From contig NZ_CP110921.1 in the NCBI RefSeq assembly GCF_026247885.1, forward strand, positions 930,001 to 994,000: 64,000 nt of DNA, read 5' to 3'. The stretch comes from Methylococcus mesophilus. GTDB lineage: Bacteria > Pseudomonadota > Gammaproteobacteria > Methylococcales > Methylococcaceae. Below are positions 19,256 through 28,483 of this stretch, piece by piece. Made by a program: the position numbers and the translations under genes. A model generated the notes under the pieces. The model was given only the letters and a program-made list of their open reading frames with translations. It did not search any database and was not told the origin of the DNA. Each line of letters opens with the position of its first letter. Position 1 is the first letter of the stretch.

Positions 19256-20179
19256 TCAGAAACCGATACCGACGTAGGCACCAGCGGTGTAGTTGTCCGT
19301 ATCGGTTCCGTTCAGGATCGTCTTGCCGCCGGCAGTCTTGACGCTGTAACCCACGTCGCCGCCGGTGAAGGTATAGCGGAAGTCGGCACCGACCCACAGA
19401 TTCTTGAAGATGTTGTACTCCAGACCCGTACCCAGCATCAGGCCGGGATTCAACACGGTCACGCCGCTGGAAGGCGGGCTGATCACGTTGATGGCGAGAC
19501 CGAACGGCACGATCCAGGGCCGGAATCCCTGAATGCCAGTGTACTTCAACTTCGGAGAGGCATACAGCGAGAACATGGTGACCTGGGCCTGAGACCGGAT
19601 GCCGCCGAGCTGGCTGCTGACGAATGCGTTGTTGACGCTGCCGTAGTTCTTATAGTCGAACATCAGTTCGGCATCGAGTGCCAGATCGTCCGAGATGCCG
19701 AAGGTGTCGTCGGTCAGGCGGTGATCGAAACCCGCGCCGACGTACCAGCCAGCCTTGTCGGACCCGAAAGAGGAGGACGACAGAAGGTTGTTGTTGACCA
19801 GCAGTTCGTTGCTACGCGCATGGCTCATTGAAGCCCAACCGCCGCGGAAGAAGACCATGTCGTCTTTCTTCGCTTCATGCTTGGCCAGTTCGGCAGAGTT
19901 CTGGTCCACCTTGGTCTGCTGAGCCTGCACCTGCTGGGCAGCCCGGCTGGCTTCAGATTTGGCTTCGGCAGTTTCGGCCTCGGTCTTTGCGCGAGAAGCT
20001 TCAAGCTCGGCACGCAACGCCTGCATTTCCTGCTCCATCACTTCCAGCCGGCGCTCAAGCGCCGACTGCGCGGAAACGTGGTGGTGAGTTGCGGCGACTG
20101 AAACCTGGGGCGCGAGAGCGGCGGCGATCGAAGCGGTGAGCAGCGTGGTTACGCCGCCCGATTTCTTGACCTGATTCAT
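19256..20179 (-). CDS. Outer-membrane beta-barrel protein with N-terminal coiled coil
   Basis: 307 residues. A signal peptide ends near SVAA/THHH. A heptad-rich helix (about 37-105, ERRLEVMEQEMQALRAELEA) precedes a beta-barrel of alternating aromatic strands. The last residue is Phe (GAYVGIGF), the usual outer-membrane insertion signal. The coiled coil may trimerise or reach the peptidoglycan. A good GAGGGGA ribosome site precedes the ATG, and the gene has its own promoter and terminator, suggesting high monocistronic expression. The barrel family is not recognised; an OmpW/opacity-type 8-strand barrel is possible. Confidence 0.78.
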   Translation of the reverse strand: MNQVKKSGGVTTLLTASIAAALAPQVSVAATHHHVSAQSALERRLEVMEQEMQALRAELEASRAKTEAETAEAKSEASRAAQQVQAQQTKVDQNSAELAKHEAKKDDMVFFRGGWASMSHARSNELLVNNNLLSSSSFGSDKAGWYVGAGFDHRLTDDTFGISDDLALDAELMFDYKNYGSVNNAFVSSQLGGIRSQAQVTMFSLYASPKLKYTGIQGFRPWIVPFGLAINVISPPSSGVTVLNPGLMLGTGLEYNIFKNLWVGADFRYTFTGGDVGYSVKTAGGKTILNGTDTDNYTAGAYVGIGF

Positions 20180-20218
20180 GAAAGTCCCCTCGACAAAGTA
20201 TTGTTAGTTGGATAAAGC

Positions 20219-20234
20219 GTTGCTCCGGAGCAAC
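20219..20234. repeat. 16-bp perfect palindrome in the leader of the outer-membrane protein gene
   Basis: GTTGCTCCGGAGCAAC is its own reverse complement and lies 40-55 bases upstream of the start at 20179. It falls within the predicted leader RNA, so it could be a stabilising mRNA hairpin or an operator. Confidence 0.5.
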
Positions 20235-20255
20235 AGTTAGTTGCTTGCCGAGAGG

Positions 20256-20284
20256 ATGCTAGCAAAAAAGCAGGACGGTAACAA
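20256..20284 (-). promoter_or_regulatory. Candidate sigma-70 promoter for the outer-membrane protein gene
   Basis: On the minus strand, TTGTTA (20284-20279), a 17-base spacer, then TAGCAT (20261-20256). This predicts a leader of about 70 bases containing the palindrome at 20219-20234. Confidence 0.45.
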
Positions 20285-20663
20285 TTCTCCTTGTGCGATT
20301 TTGTTGACCCACGTCAGCATTGTTCTCCGCCACTGCCGTCCCCGCGCGCGAATTACGGGAAAGCGCGGCTGCACCTCCCGCCCAGGATTCGCCGATTTCC
20401 AGCGCGTTGAATTGCCTTGACCAGTATAGAACAGCACTACCGGAAGGCCATATTAGTGAATCCCAAAGGCCTGGTTTATAATGCGAAGTTCGCCGTGTAC
20501 GGACTTATAACAACCCGAGCGAACGTCGGAAGATGCGTGCTCCCCCCGCATCCGGTCGCGATTACCCGGCTCCTTCAGCGGCGGCGCACGCTCTTGAAGC
20601 GGTGTTGCACACGAACTACGCACAAGACTACCCCCAAATACAATTAAGAATTCAAGAGGTCAC
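20285..20663 (+). promoter_or_regulatory. Upstream region and candidate promoter of the mcl-mtkAB operon
   Basis: This stretch has no convincing gene; a 76-codon frame from 20417 lacks coding character. A perfect TATAAT occurs at 20477-20482 but has no good -35 at 17-18 bases, so an activator may be needed. It predicts a leader of about 175 bases before the mcl ATG at 20664, room for leader-RNA or regulator sites. A CbbR/QscR-type LysR site is plausible but not demonstrated. Confidence 0.4.
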
Positions 20664-21626
20664 ATGGCTGTCAAGAACCGTCTCCACCGCAGCGAACTCG
20701 CGGTGCCGGGCAGCAATCCGCGCATGCTCGAGAAGGCGCCGGAAGCCGGCGCCGACATCGTCTTTCTGGACCTGGAAGATGCGGTTGCGCCGGACGACAA
20801 GGAACAAGCGCGCAGGAACATCATCTCGGCGCTCAATACCTACGAATGGTCTGCATGCGCGGTTTCCATCCGGATCAATGGCCTTGATACCCATTATGCC
20901 TACCGCGACCTCGTTGAAATCGTCGAATCCTGCGGCGACAAGCTCGACACCATTCTGATTCCGAAAGTGGGCTGCGCCTCGGATGTCTTGTTCGTCGCGA
21001 CCATGCTGTCCCAAATCGAAGCATATAAAGGTCTCAAGCCGATCAATATCCACGTGCTGATCGAAACGGCCATGGGCATGGCCAATGTGGAAGAAATCGC
21101 CCGCACCTGCCCCGAACGCATGGAGGCGATGGTGTTCGGGGTGGCGGACTACGCCGCATCGGTGCGCGCCCGCACCACCAACATCGGCGGCGCCAACCCT
21201 GATTACGGCATGCTGACCGACCCTGACGAGGCCGGCGCCCGCACCTATCACTGGGGCGACCAGTGGCATTTCGGCATTTCCCGCATGGTCGCGGCGTGCC
21301 GTGCCTACGGGCTTCGCCCCATCGACGGTCCGTTCGGCGATTTCAGCGATCCGGAAGGCTTCCGCGCTGCCGCCCGCCGTGCCGCGGCCCTGGGCTGCGA
21401 AGGGAAGTGGGCCATCCATCCCTCTCAGGTTGCACTGTGCAACGAAATCTTCACTCCCACGGAGAAGGAAGTCACCCGCGCCTACCGCATCCTGGAAGCC
21501 ATGGAGCGGGCGGCGAAGGAAGGCAAGGGCGCGGTATCCCTGGACGGACGCCTGATTGATGCCGCGTCGATCCGCATGGCGGAGAACGTGGTGCGCCAGA
21601 TGAACCAGATCGAGTCGCGCCGATAG
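20664..21626 (+). CDS. mcl: L-malyl-CoA lyase (serine cycle)
   Basis: 320 residues, CitE-like family. It cleaves malyl-CoA to acetyl-CoA and glyoxylate. Motifs include VPGSNPRMLEKA, the metal-site region FLDLEDAV, LIETAMGMANVEEIA and the C-terminal KWAIHPSQVALCNE. AAGAGGT lies upstream of the ATG. It is followed by malate thiokinase subunit genes, whose product malyl-CoA is its substrate; this context separates it from citrate-lyase subunits. First gene of an operon with mtkA and mtkB. Confidence 0.94.
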   Translation: MAVKNRLHRSELAVPGSNPRMLEKAPEAGADIVFLDLEDAVAPDDKEQARRNIISALNTYEWSACAVSIRINGLDTHYAYRDLVEIVESCGDKLDTILIPKVGCASDVLFVATMLSQIEAYKGLKPINIHVLIETAMGMANVEEIARTCPERMEAMVFGVADYAASVRARTTNIGGANPDYGMLTDPDEAGARTYHWGDQWHFGISRMVAACRAYGLRPIDGPFGDFSDPEGFRAAARRAAALGCEGKWAIHPSQVALCNEIFTPTEKEVTRAYRILEAMERAAKEGKGAVSLDGRLIDAASIRMAENVVRQMNQIESRR

Positions 21627-21685
21627 AGAGGAAAGCCCCAGCGTGTCGCGCGATGCACACTTTGAGTTGAACGAGGAGATCGTCC

Positions 21686-22855
21686 GTGAATATCCATGAG
21701 TATCAGGCCAAGGAGCTGCTCAAGAGCTATGGCGTGCCCGTGCCCAACGGCGCCGTCGCCTATTCGGACGCCCAGGCCGCCAGCGCCGCCGAGGAACTCG
21801 GCGGCAGCCGCTGGGTGGTCAAGGCGCAGATCCATGCCGGCGGCCGCGGCAAGGCCGGGGGCGTCAAGGTTGCCAATTCCATCGAGGAAGTCCGCCAATA
21901 CGCCGACGCCATGCTCGGCAGCCACCTCGTTACTCACCAGACCGGCCCGGAGGGATCGCTGGTCCAGCGCCTGTGGGTGGAGCAGGCCAGCCATATCAAG
22001 AAAGAATACTACCTGGGGTTCGTGATCGACCGCGGCAATCAACGCATTACCCTGATCGCCTCCAGCGAAGGCGGCATGGAAATCGAGGAAGTCGCAAAGG
22101 AAGCCCCGGAGAAAATCGTCAAGGAAGTCGTCGATCCGGCCATCGGGCTGCTGGACTTCCAGTGCCGCAAGGTTGCCACGGCCATCGGGCTGAAGGGGAA
22201 GCTGATGCCCCAGGCCGTCAGGCTGATGAAGGCCATCTACCGCTGCATGCGCGATAAGGACGCGCTGCAGGCCGAGATCAACCCGCTGGCAGTGGTCGGC
22301 GAGAGCGATGAATCGCTGATGGTCCTCGACGCCAAGTTCAATTTCGATGACAACGCCCTCTATCGCCAGCGCACCATCACCGAGATGCGCGACCTGGCCG
22401 AGGAAGATCCGAAAGAAGTCGAAGCCTCCGGCCACGGCCTCAACTACATCGCCCTCGACGGTAACATCGGCTGCATCGTCAATGGCGCAGGCCTCGCCAT
22501 GGCTTCGCTCGACGCCATCACCCTGCACGGCGGCCGGCCGGCCAACTTCCTGGATGTCGGCGGCGGCGCCTCGCCGGAAAAGGTGACCAACGCCTGCCGC
22601 ATCGTGCTGGAAGACCCCAACGTCAAGTGCATCCTGGTGAACATCTTCGCCGGCATCAATCGCTGCGACTGGATCGCCAAGGGCCTGATCCAGGCCTGCG
22701 ACAGCCTGCAGATCAAGGTGCCGCTGATCGTGCGCCTGGCCGGCACCAACGTCGACGAGGGCCGCAAGATCCTGGCCGAATCCGGCCTCTCCTTCATCAC
22801 CGCGGAAAATCTGGACGACGCGGCTGCCAAGGCCGTCGCCATCGTCAAGGGATAA
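21686..22855 (+). CDS. mtkA: Malate--CoA ligase (malate thiokinase) beta subunit
   Basis: 389 residues, an ATP-grasp subunit homologous to SucC. The start is GTG with GAGGAG seven bases upstream. It begins [22 protein letters not shown] and carries AEINPLAVV (metal-binding) and a C-terminal CoA-ligase domain ([17 protein letters not shown]). With MtkB it activates malate to malyl-CoA at the expense of ATP. The neighbouring mcl argues for malate thiokinase rather than succinyl-CoA synthetase; sequence motifs alone would not separate them. Confidence 0.93.
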   Translation: MNIHEYQAKELLKSYGVPVPNGAVAYSDAQAASAAEELGGSRWVVKAQIHAGGRGKAGGVKVANSIEEVRQYADAMLGSHLVTHQTGPEGSLVQRLWVEQASHIKKEYYLGFVIDRGNQRITLIASSEGGMEIEEVAKEAPEKIVKEVVDPAIGLLDFQCRKVATAIGLKGKLMPQAVRLMKAIYRCMRDKDALQAEINPLAVVGESDESLMVLDAKFNFDDNALYRQRTITEMRDLAEEDPKEVEASGHGLNYIALDGNIGCIVNGAGLAMASLDAITLHGGRPANFLDVGGGASPEKVTNACRIVLEDPNVKCILVNIFAGINRCDWIAKGLIQACDSLQIKVPLIVRLAGTNVDEGRKILAESGLSFITAENLDDAAAKAVAIVKG

Positions 22856-22860
22856 CAGCC

Positions 22861-23763
22861 ATGAGCGTATTCGTTAACAAGCACTCCAAGGTCATCTTCC
22901 AGGGCTTCACCGGCGAGCATGCCACCTTCCACGCCAAGGACGCCATGCGGATGGGCACCCAGGTGGTCGGCGGCGTCACCCCCGGCAAAGGCGGCACCCG
23001 CCATCCCGACCCCGAACTCGCCCATCTGCCGGTGTTCGACACCGTGGCCGAAGCCGTGGCTGCCACCGGTGCCGACGTCTCCGCCGTATTCGTGCCGCCG
23101 CCCTTCAACGCCGATGCGCTGATGGAAGCCATAGACGCCGGCATCCGGGTCGCCGTGACCATCGCCGACGGCATCCCGGTGCACGACATGATCCGGCTGC
23201 AGCGCTACCGCGTGGGCAAGGACTCCATCGTGATCGGGCCGAACACCCCGGGCATCATCACGCCGGGCGAGTGCAAGGTGGGCATCATGCCTTCGCACAT
23301 CTACAAGAAAGGCAACGTCGGCATCGTGTCGCGCTCCGGGACCCTCAATTACGAGGCAACCGAGCAGATGGCAGCGTTGGGCCTGGGCATCACTACCTCG
23401 GTCGGCATCGGCGGCGACCCCATCAACGGCACCGACTTCGTCACCGTGCTGCGCGCCTTCGAAGCCGACCCGGAAACGGAGATCGTCGTCATGATCGGCG
23501 AAATCGGGGGCCCCCAGGAGGTCGCCGCCGCCCGCTGGGCCAAGGAGAACATGCGGAAGCCGGTCATCGGCTTCGTCGCCGGCCTTGCCGCTCCGGCGGG
23601 CCGCCGCATGGGCCACGCCGGCGCCATCATCTCCAGCGAGGCCGACACCGCCGGCGCCAAGATGGACGCCATGGAAGCGCTGGGACTGTACGTCGCCCGC
23701 AACCCGGCCCAGATCGGCCAGACCGTGCTGCGCGCCGCGCAGGAGCGCGGAATCAAGTTCTGA
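22861..23763 (+). CDS. mtkB: Malate--CoA ligase (malate thiokinase) alpha subunit
   Basis: 300 residues, SucD-like. The N-terminal CoA-binding fold starts SVFVNKHSKVIFQGFTGEHA. The phospho-histidine lies in RRMGHAGAIIS. It is separated from mtkA by five bases and forms the catalytic heteromer with it. Product malyl-CoA is passed to Mcl, regenerating glyoxylate for the serine cycle and acetyl-CoA for assimilation. Confidence 0.93.
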   Translation: MSVFVNKHSKVIFQGFTGEHATFHAKDAMRMGTQVVGGVTPGKGGTRHPDPELAHLPVFDTVAEAVAATGADVSAVFVPPPFNADALMEAIDAGIRVAVTIADGIPVHDMIRLQRYRVGKDSIVIGPNTPGIITPGECKVGIMPSHIYKKGNVGIVSRSGTLNYEATEQMAALGLGITTSVGIGGDPINGTDFVTVLRAFEADPETEIVVMIGEIGGPQEVAAARWAKENMRKPVIGFVAGLAAPAGRRMGHAGAIISSEADTAGAKMDAMEALGLYVARNPAQIGQTVLRAAQERGIKF

Positions 23764-23830
23764 TCCGGATTCCCCGAAACCAACGACCAGGGGTCCCGGC
23801 GCGCGCCGCGGCCCCCCAACCTTTCCTGCC

Positions 23831-24151
23831 ATGCGACAACTGGACCCCACTCAAGTCAAAGACCTCCTCGATCAACTCGAGACCCGCCCCTTGCTGCTGG
23901 ACGTACGCGAGTCCAACGAATTCGCCTATTGCCGCATCGAAGGCAGCCTGCACGTCCCCATGGGCGAGATCGTATCGAGGCTAAATGAACTCGATCCCGA
24001 CCGGCAGACCGTGGTCATCTGCCACCACGGCATGCGCAGCTTCCAGGTCGCCCAATTCCTGGAGTCCCAAGGCTTCAGCCACGTCATCAACCTTGCCGGC
24101 GGAATAGACGCCTGGGCGCGGGAAGTCGATCACACCGTACCCCGCTATTGA
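23831..24151 (+). CDS. Single-domain rhodanese (sulfurtransferase)
   Basis: 106 residues. One rhodanese domain with the first motif [11 protein letters not shown] and an active-site loop CHHGMRS whose Cys would carry the persulfide. Similar stand-alone domains transfer sulfur or act in thiol homeostasis. It is cytoplasmic. It starts 67 bp after mtkB and is followed by dtd after one base, so rhodanese-dtd are probably co-transcribed. The acceptor is unknown. Confidence 0.88.
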   Translation: MRQLDPTQVKDLLDQLETRPLLLDVRESNEFAYCRIEGSLHVPMGEIVSRLNELDPDRQTVVICHHGMRSFQVAQFLESQGFSHVINLAGGIDAWAREVDHTVPRY

Positions 24152-24152
24152 G

Positions 24153-24599
24153 ATGATCGCCCTTATCCAGCGGGTTACGCAGGCCAGCGTCCGCGTCGGC
24201 TGCGAAACCGTCGGCGCCATAGGCCGGGGCACCCTGGCCCTGGTGGCCGTCGAGCGCGGCGACGGCGAAGCCCAGGCGTCGCGCATGGCCGAGCGCCTGC
24301 TCGGCTACCGGGTGTTCCCGGATAGCGAAGGCCGCATGAACCTGAGCCTGTCCGATGCGGGCGGCGGCCTGCTGCTGGTTTCGCAGTTCACCCTGGCCGC
24401 CGACACTGCGAAGGGCATGCGCCCGAGCTTTACCCCGGCGGCAGATCCCGAAACTGGCCGCCGGCTGTTCGACGCCCTCGCAGATGCCGCCCGACGCCGC
24501 CATTCCCCCGTCGCAACCGGACGCTTCGGCGCCGACATGCAGGTTTCCCTCGTCAATGACGGCCCCGTGACCTTCCTTCTGCGCTGTCCGCCCGGCTGA
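24153..24599 (+). CDS. dtd: D-aminoacyl-tRNA deacylase
   Basis: 148 residues, full length. It hydrolyses D-aminoacyl-tRNA and mischarged glycyl-tRNA(Ala) for proofreading. Family motifs [12 protein letters not shown] and the C-terminal VNDGPVTF (Gly-Pro motif) are present, and the N-terminus [13 protein letters not shown] is canonical. One base separates it from the rhodanese stop. Confidence 0.95.
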   Translation: MIALIQRVTQASVRVGCETVGAIGRGTLALVAVERGDGEAQASRMAERLLGYRVFPDSEGRMNLSLSDAGGGLLLVSQFTLAADTAKGMRPSFTPAADPETGRRLFDALADAARRRHSPVATGRFGADMQVSLVNDGPVTFLLRCPPG

Positions 24600-24672
24600 T
24601 CTTCCCTCCGGGGATATTCCCCTTCCGCTGCGTTCGCTATCATCCTCCTGTGGGTGTGCGGAGGTATTCGCA

Positions 24673-25521
24673 ATGCAGCAGAAATTTCACATCGAACGAA
24701 TGAATCGTGAGCGGCTGGAGCTGGCGCTGGATTGGGCGGCGGCCGAAGGCTGGAACCCCGGCCTGCACGATGCGGCGAGTTTCTTCGCCGCGGACCCTTC
24801 CGGATTTTTCATGGGATTTCTGGGCGACGAGCCGGTGGGGAGCATCAGCGCAGTGTCCTATCCCGGCGATTTCGGCTTCATCGGGCTCTACATCGTCCGA
24901 CCCGAGCACCGCGGCAAGGGCTTCGGCCTCAAGCTCTGGCATACCGCGGTGGAACACCTCGGAGAGCGTACCGTCGGCCTGGACGGCGTGATCGAGCGGC
25001 AGTCCAGCTATGCCCGTTCGGGGTTCGTGACCGCCCACCGCAACTTCCGTTTCGAATGGACCGGTCCCGCCGTCTTGGAAGCGGACCCCGCCGTACGCGG
25101 GCTGGAACCCTCCGATTTCGGGGAACTCCTGGCGTACGATGCCGCGCTGTTCCCGGGAGGCCGGGACGAATTCCTGCGCGCCTGGACCGGGCAACCGGGG
25201 TGCACCGGCCTGACCTACCGCTCCGACGACGGTGACATTGCGGGATACGGGCTGCTCCGCCCTTGCCGCACGGGCCACAAGCTCGGTCCGCTGTTCGCCG
25301 ACACGCCCCGCATCGCGGCTAGCCTGCTGCAGGCCTTCCGTTATCACGCCGGGACCGGCTCCATCTTCATCGACATGCCGGAGCCCAATACCGCCGCCTT
25401 GCAGCTGGCCGCACGCCGCGGCATGCGGCGGGTATTCGAAACCGCCCGCATGTATACCCCCCGGGCGCCCTCCCTGCCGTTGGAGCGCACGTTCGGCATC
25501 ACCACTTACGAGCTGGGCTAG
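24673..25521 (+). CDS. GNAT-family acetyltransferase with C-terminal acetyltransferase-18-like domain
   Basis: 282 residues. The N-terminal GNAT domain (about 1-130) has the acetyl-CoA loop RPEHRGKGFGLKLW. The second half (about 145-280) resembles the second domain of YitH/HolE-type two-domain acetyltransferases (AGYGLLRPCRTGHKLGPLFAD). The acceptor is unknown. AGGTATT precedes the ATG; the gene stands alone, followed by dusB after about 88 bp. Confidence 0.82.
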   Translation: MQQKFHIERMNRERLELALDWAAAEGWNPGLHDAASFFAADPSGFFMGFLGDEPVGSISAVSYPGDFGFIGLYIVRPEHRGKGFGLKLWHTAVEHLGERTVGLDGVIERQSSYARSGFVTAHRNFRFEWTGPAVLEADPAVRGLEPSDFGELLAYDAALFPGGRDEFLRAWTGQPGCTGLTYRSDDGDIAGYGLLRPCRTGHKLGPLFADTPRIAASLLQAFRYHAGTGSIFIDMPEPNTAALQLAARRGMRRVFETARMYTPRAPSLPLERTFGITTYELG

Positions 25522-25609
25522 GCCGTCCTTACCATGCAGGCGCCGGCGGCACCAGTGCTTGGCACCGATAGCGCTTCCCGGTAAACTCAGCCGCTTTTTT
25601 TCCGCCGCT

Positions 25610-26593
25610 ATGCAAATCGGACCCTACCACCTCAGCAGTCCGGTCATCCTCGCGCCCATGGCGGGCGTCACCGACCTCCCCTTTCGCAGACTCTGCCGGC
25701 AATTCGGCGCGGGGCTGGCGGTCTCGGAGATGATGGCCGCCAACCCGGCCTTGCAAACCACCCGCAAGTCCATGCTGCGGCAGGACCACCGCGGTGAGGT
25801 GGGCCCGATCGGCGTGCAGATCGTCGGCGCCGTTCCACGGGAGATGGCCGAGGCGGCTCGCCGCAACGCCGGTCTCGGCGCGGACATCATCGACATCAAC
25901 ATGGGCTGCCCCGCAAAAAAAGTCTGCAACGTCGCCGCCGGTTCGGCGCTGCTGCGCGACGAGAAGCTGGTGGCGAGCATACTCGAAGCGGTGGTCCAGG
26001 CCGTACCGGTGCCGGTCACCTTGAAGATCAGGACCGGCTGGGATTCGGCGTCCCGCAACGCGGTGACTATCGGCAAAATCGCGGAATGCGCCGGAATCCG
26101 GGCCCTCACGGTCCACGGCCGCACCCGCGAATGCGGGTTTGCGGGGGCAGCCGAATACTCTACAATTGCCGATGTTAAGAATGCCATCGGCATTCCGGTT
26201 ATCGCCAACGGCGACATCGACTCTCCCGGAAAAGCCGAGGCCGTGCTCCGATCGACCGGCGCGGATGCCGTGATGATCGGCCGTGGCGCCTGGGGACAGC
26301 CCTGGCTGCTGCGGGAAATCGCCGCGCGGCTCAAGGACGGCCGCCAGCCCTCGCCCCCTACGCTCGACGAGATACGCCGCACCGTGCTCGGCCACCTCGA
26401 GGCGCTGTATTCCTTCTATGGGGAGGTGCAGGGGGTGCGCATCGCACGCAAACATATCGGCTGGTACGCCTCCCGCATTCCGGGTTTGGACGATCGGCCG
26501 GTACGGGGGATTTTTTCCCTCGACAACGCCCCCCAGCAGCTCTCCGCTGTGGACGCCCTGTTGAAGTTTCAGTTCGAGAAGACCGCTGCATGA
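25610..26593 (+). CDS. dusB: tRNA-dihydrouridine synthase B
   Basis: 327 residues, FMN-dependent TIM barrel. It starts MQIGPYHLSSPVILAPMAGVTDLPFR. The catalytic cysteine is in INMGCPAKKVCN, and GRGAWGQPWLL is a DusB signature. The start at 25610 gives the usual length; the frame is open upstream but the extra sequence is not conserved. It reduces uridine to dihydrouridine in tRNA and overlaps fis by four bases, the classic dusB-fis operon of gammaproteobacteria. Confidence 0.96.
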   Translation: MQIGPYHLSSPVILAPMAGVTDLPFRRLCRQFGAGLAVSEMMAANPALQTTRKSMLRQDHRGEVGPIGVQIVGAVPREMAEAARRNAGLGADIIDINMGCPAKKVCNVAAGSALLRDEKLVASILEAVVQAVPVPVTLKIRTGWDSASRNAVTIGKIAECAGIRALTVHGRTRECGFAGAAEYSTIADVKNAIGIPVIANGDIDSPGKAEAVLRSTGADAVMIGRGAWGQPWLLREIAARLKDGRQPSPPTLDEIRRTVLGHLEALYSFYGEVQGVRIARKHIGWYASRIPGLDDRPVRGIFSLDNAPQQLSAVDALLKFQFEKTAA

Positions 26594-26880
26594 GACAGGA
26601 CAATCGATTGCTTGAATCTTTCGAATCTCCGGCCAAGGATCCTTCCAATACGCCCGTCGTGCTCAGCGAGCAGGTACGCGCAGCCCTGGTCAATTATTTG
26701 TCGCAGTTGGACGGCATCAGCGTGACCGACATGTATACCCTCGTCATGGGCGAAGTCGAACGGCCGCTCATCCGTACCGTGCTCGAGCACTGCTGTCACA
26801 ACCAGACCCGCGCCGCCCAGTTGCTGGGCCTCAGCCGCAGCACACTGCGCAAGAAGATGCAGCAGCACGGCATCGAGTGA
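26590..26880 (+). CDS. fis: DNA-binding protein Fis
   Basis: 96 residues, with the C-terminal helix-turn-helix [20 protein letters not shown] typical of Fis/NtrC. The N-terminal arm is of normal length. It bends DNA and modulates growth-phase transcription, replication and recombination. The ATG overlaps the dusB stop; purH follows after 34 bp. Confidence 0.96.
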   Translation: MRQDNRLLESFESPAKDPSNTPVVLSEQVRAALVNYLSQLDGISVTDMYTLVMGEVERPLIRTVLEHCCHNQTRAAQLLGLSRSTLRKKMQQHGIE

Positions 26881-26914
26881 GCATTTTCCCAGCCTTTCCG
26901 ACCCAAGAGATCCA

Positions 26915-28477
26915 ATGAGTAATCCTATCGCCCGCGCCCTCGTCAGCGTTTCCGACAAGACCGGCTGCGTGGAGTTCTGCCGGCGCCTCGCCGACATCGG
27001 CGTCGAAATCATCTCGTCCGGCGGCACCGCCAGACTGTTGGCCGAACACGGCGTCCCGGCCATCGAAGTCAGCGACTACACCGGCTTTCCGGAAATGATG
27101 GACGGCCGGGTCAAGACGCTGCACCCCAAGGTTCATGGCGGCATTCTCGGCCGGCGCGGCATCGACGAGGCGGTCATGGCCGAACACGGCATCCGCCCGA
27201 TCGATCTGGTCGTGGTCAATCTCTATCCGTTCGAACAGACCGTCGCCAGGTCCGATTGCGACATGGAGACCGCCATCGAGAACATCGACATCGGCGGCCC
27301 GGCCCTGATCCGCGCCGCATCGAAGAATCATGCATCCGTCGCGGTGGTGGTCGATCCTGCGGACTACTCCGCGGTGCAGGCTGAGCTGGAAGCCTCCGGC
27401 GGCGGCTTGTCACACGCCACCCGCTTCGCTCTGGCGGCCAAGGCCTTCCGCCACACCGCCTGGTACGATTCGGCGATCGCCGACTACCTTGACCGCGGCA
27501 ACGGGGATGACGGCTTTGCCGACCCGCTGCTGCTGCGCTTCCGCCGTGCCCAGTCGATGCGCTACGGCGAGAATCCGCACCAGCGAGCGGCATTCTACGT
27601 CGAGCCCGGCGTCCCCGCCGGCTGCATCGCTGCGGCCCGCCAGTTGCAGGGCAAGGAACTGTCTTACAACAACATCGCGGATGCCGATGCCGCGCTCGAA
27701 TGCGTCAAAGGCTTCGGCGAGCTTCCCGCCTGCGTAATCGTCAAGCACGCCAATCCGTGCGGCGTTGCCGAAGGCGGCACCCTGTCGCAAGCCTACGACC
27801 TGGCCTATACCACCGACCCGACCTCCGCCTTCGGCGGCATCATCGCCTTCAACCGGACGCTGGACGCCGAGACCGCGCGCGCCATCGTCGAGCGGCAGTT
27901 CGTCGAGGTCATCATCGCGCCCGCCGTCGCCCAAGACGCCCTGCCCGTTCTGGCCGCAAAACCCAACGTGCGGGTGCTGAGCACCGGCGACTGGCCCCCC
28001 GCCCCCGCACCGGAGCTGGATTTCAAGCGCGTCGGCGGCGGCCTGCTGGTTCAAGACAAGGACATCGAACGGGTGACCGGCGAGCGTTTCCGGGTCGTGA
28101 GCCGGCGCTCGCCGACCGAACAGGAGCTGATCGACCTCCAGTTCGCGTGGCGGGTGGCCAAATTCGTCAAGTCCAACGCCATCGTTTACTGCAAGGACCG
28201 CCGCACGGTCGGCATCGGCGCTGGCCAGATGAGCCGCGTCTACTCCGCCCGCATCGCCGCGATCAAGGCGCAGGACGAAGGCTTGAGCGTGGCGGGCTCG
28301 GTCGTCGCCTCCGACGCCTATTTCCCGTTCCGGGACGGTATCGACGCCGCCGCCGAAGCCGGGGTCACCGCGGTGATCCATCCGGGCGGCTCGATCAGGG
28401 ACCCCGAGGTGATCGCCGCCGCCGACGAACACGGCATGGCCATGGTCTTCACCGGCATCCGCCACTTCCGCCACTAG
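26915..28477 (+). CDS. purH: Bifunctional AICAR formyltransferase / IMP cyclohydrolase
   Basis: 520 residues. The N-terminal IMP cyclohydrolase (MGS-like) begins [22 protein letters not shown] and includes the GGTARLL phosphate site. The C-terminal formyltransferase has [15 protein letters not shown], the catalytic KHANPCGVA and [12 protein letters not shown]. It performs the last two steps of purine synthesis. It sits 34 bp behind fis and six bases ahead of glcF. Confidence 0.97.
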   Translation: MSNPIARALVSVSDKTGCVEFCRRLADIGVEIISSGGTARLLAEHGVPAIEVSDYTGFPEMMDGRVKTLHPKVHGGILGRRGIDEAVMAEHGIRPIDLVVVNLYPFEQTVARSDCDMETAIENIDIGGPALIRAASKNHASVAVVVDPADYSAVQAELEASGGGLSHATRFALAAKAFRHTAWYDSAIADYLDRGNGDDGFADPLLLRFRRAQSMRYGENPHQRAAFYVEPGVPAGCIAAARQLQGKELSYNNIADADAALECVKGFGELPACVIVKHANPCGVAEGGTLSQAYDLAYTTDPTSAFGGIIAFNRTLDAETARAIVERQFVEVIIAPAVAQDALPVLAAKPNVRVLSTGDWPPAPAPELDFKRVGGGLLVQDKDIERVTGERFRVVSRRSPTEQELIDLQFAWRVAKFVKSNAIVYCKDRRTVGIGAGQMSRVYSARIAAIKAQDEGLSVAGSVVASDAYFPFRDGIDAAAEAGVTAVIHPGGSIRDPEVIAAADEHGMAMVFTGIRHFRH

Positions 28478-28483
28478 AAGCGC

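Noticed and set aside
20417-20647. 76-codon frame upstream of mcl
   Set aside because: No ribosome site, Arg/Thr-rich tail, and it overlaps the candidate promoter.
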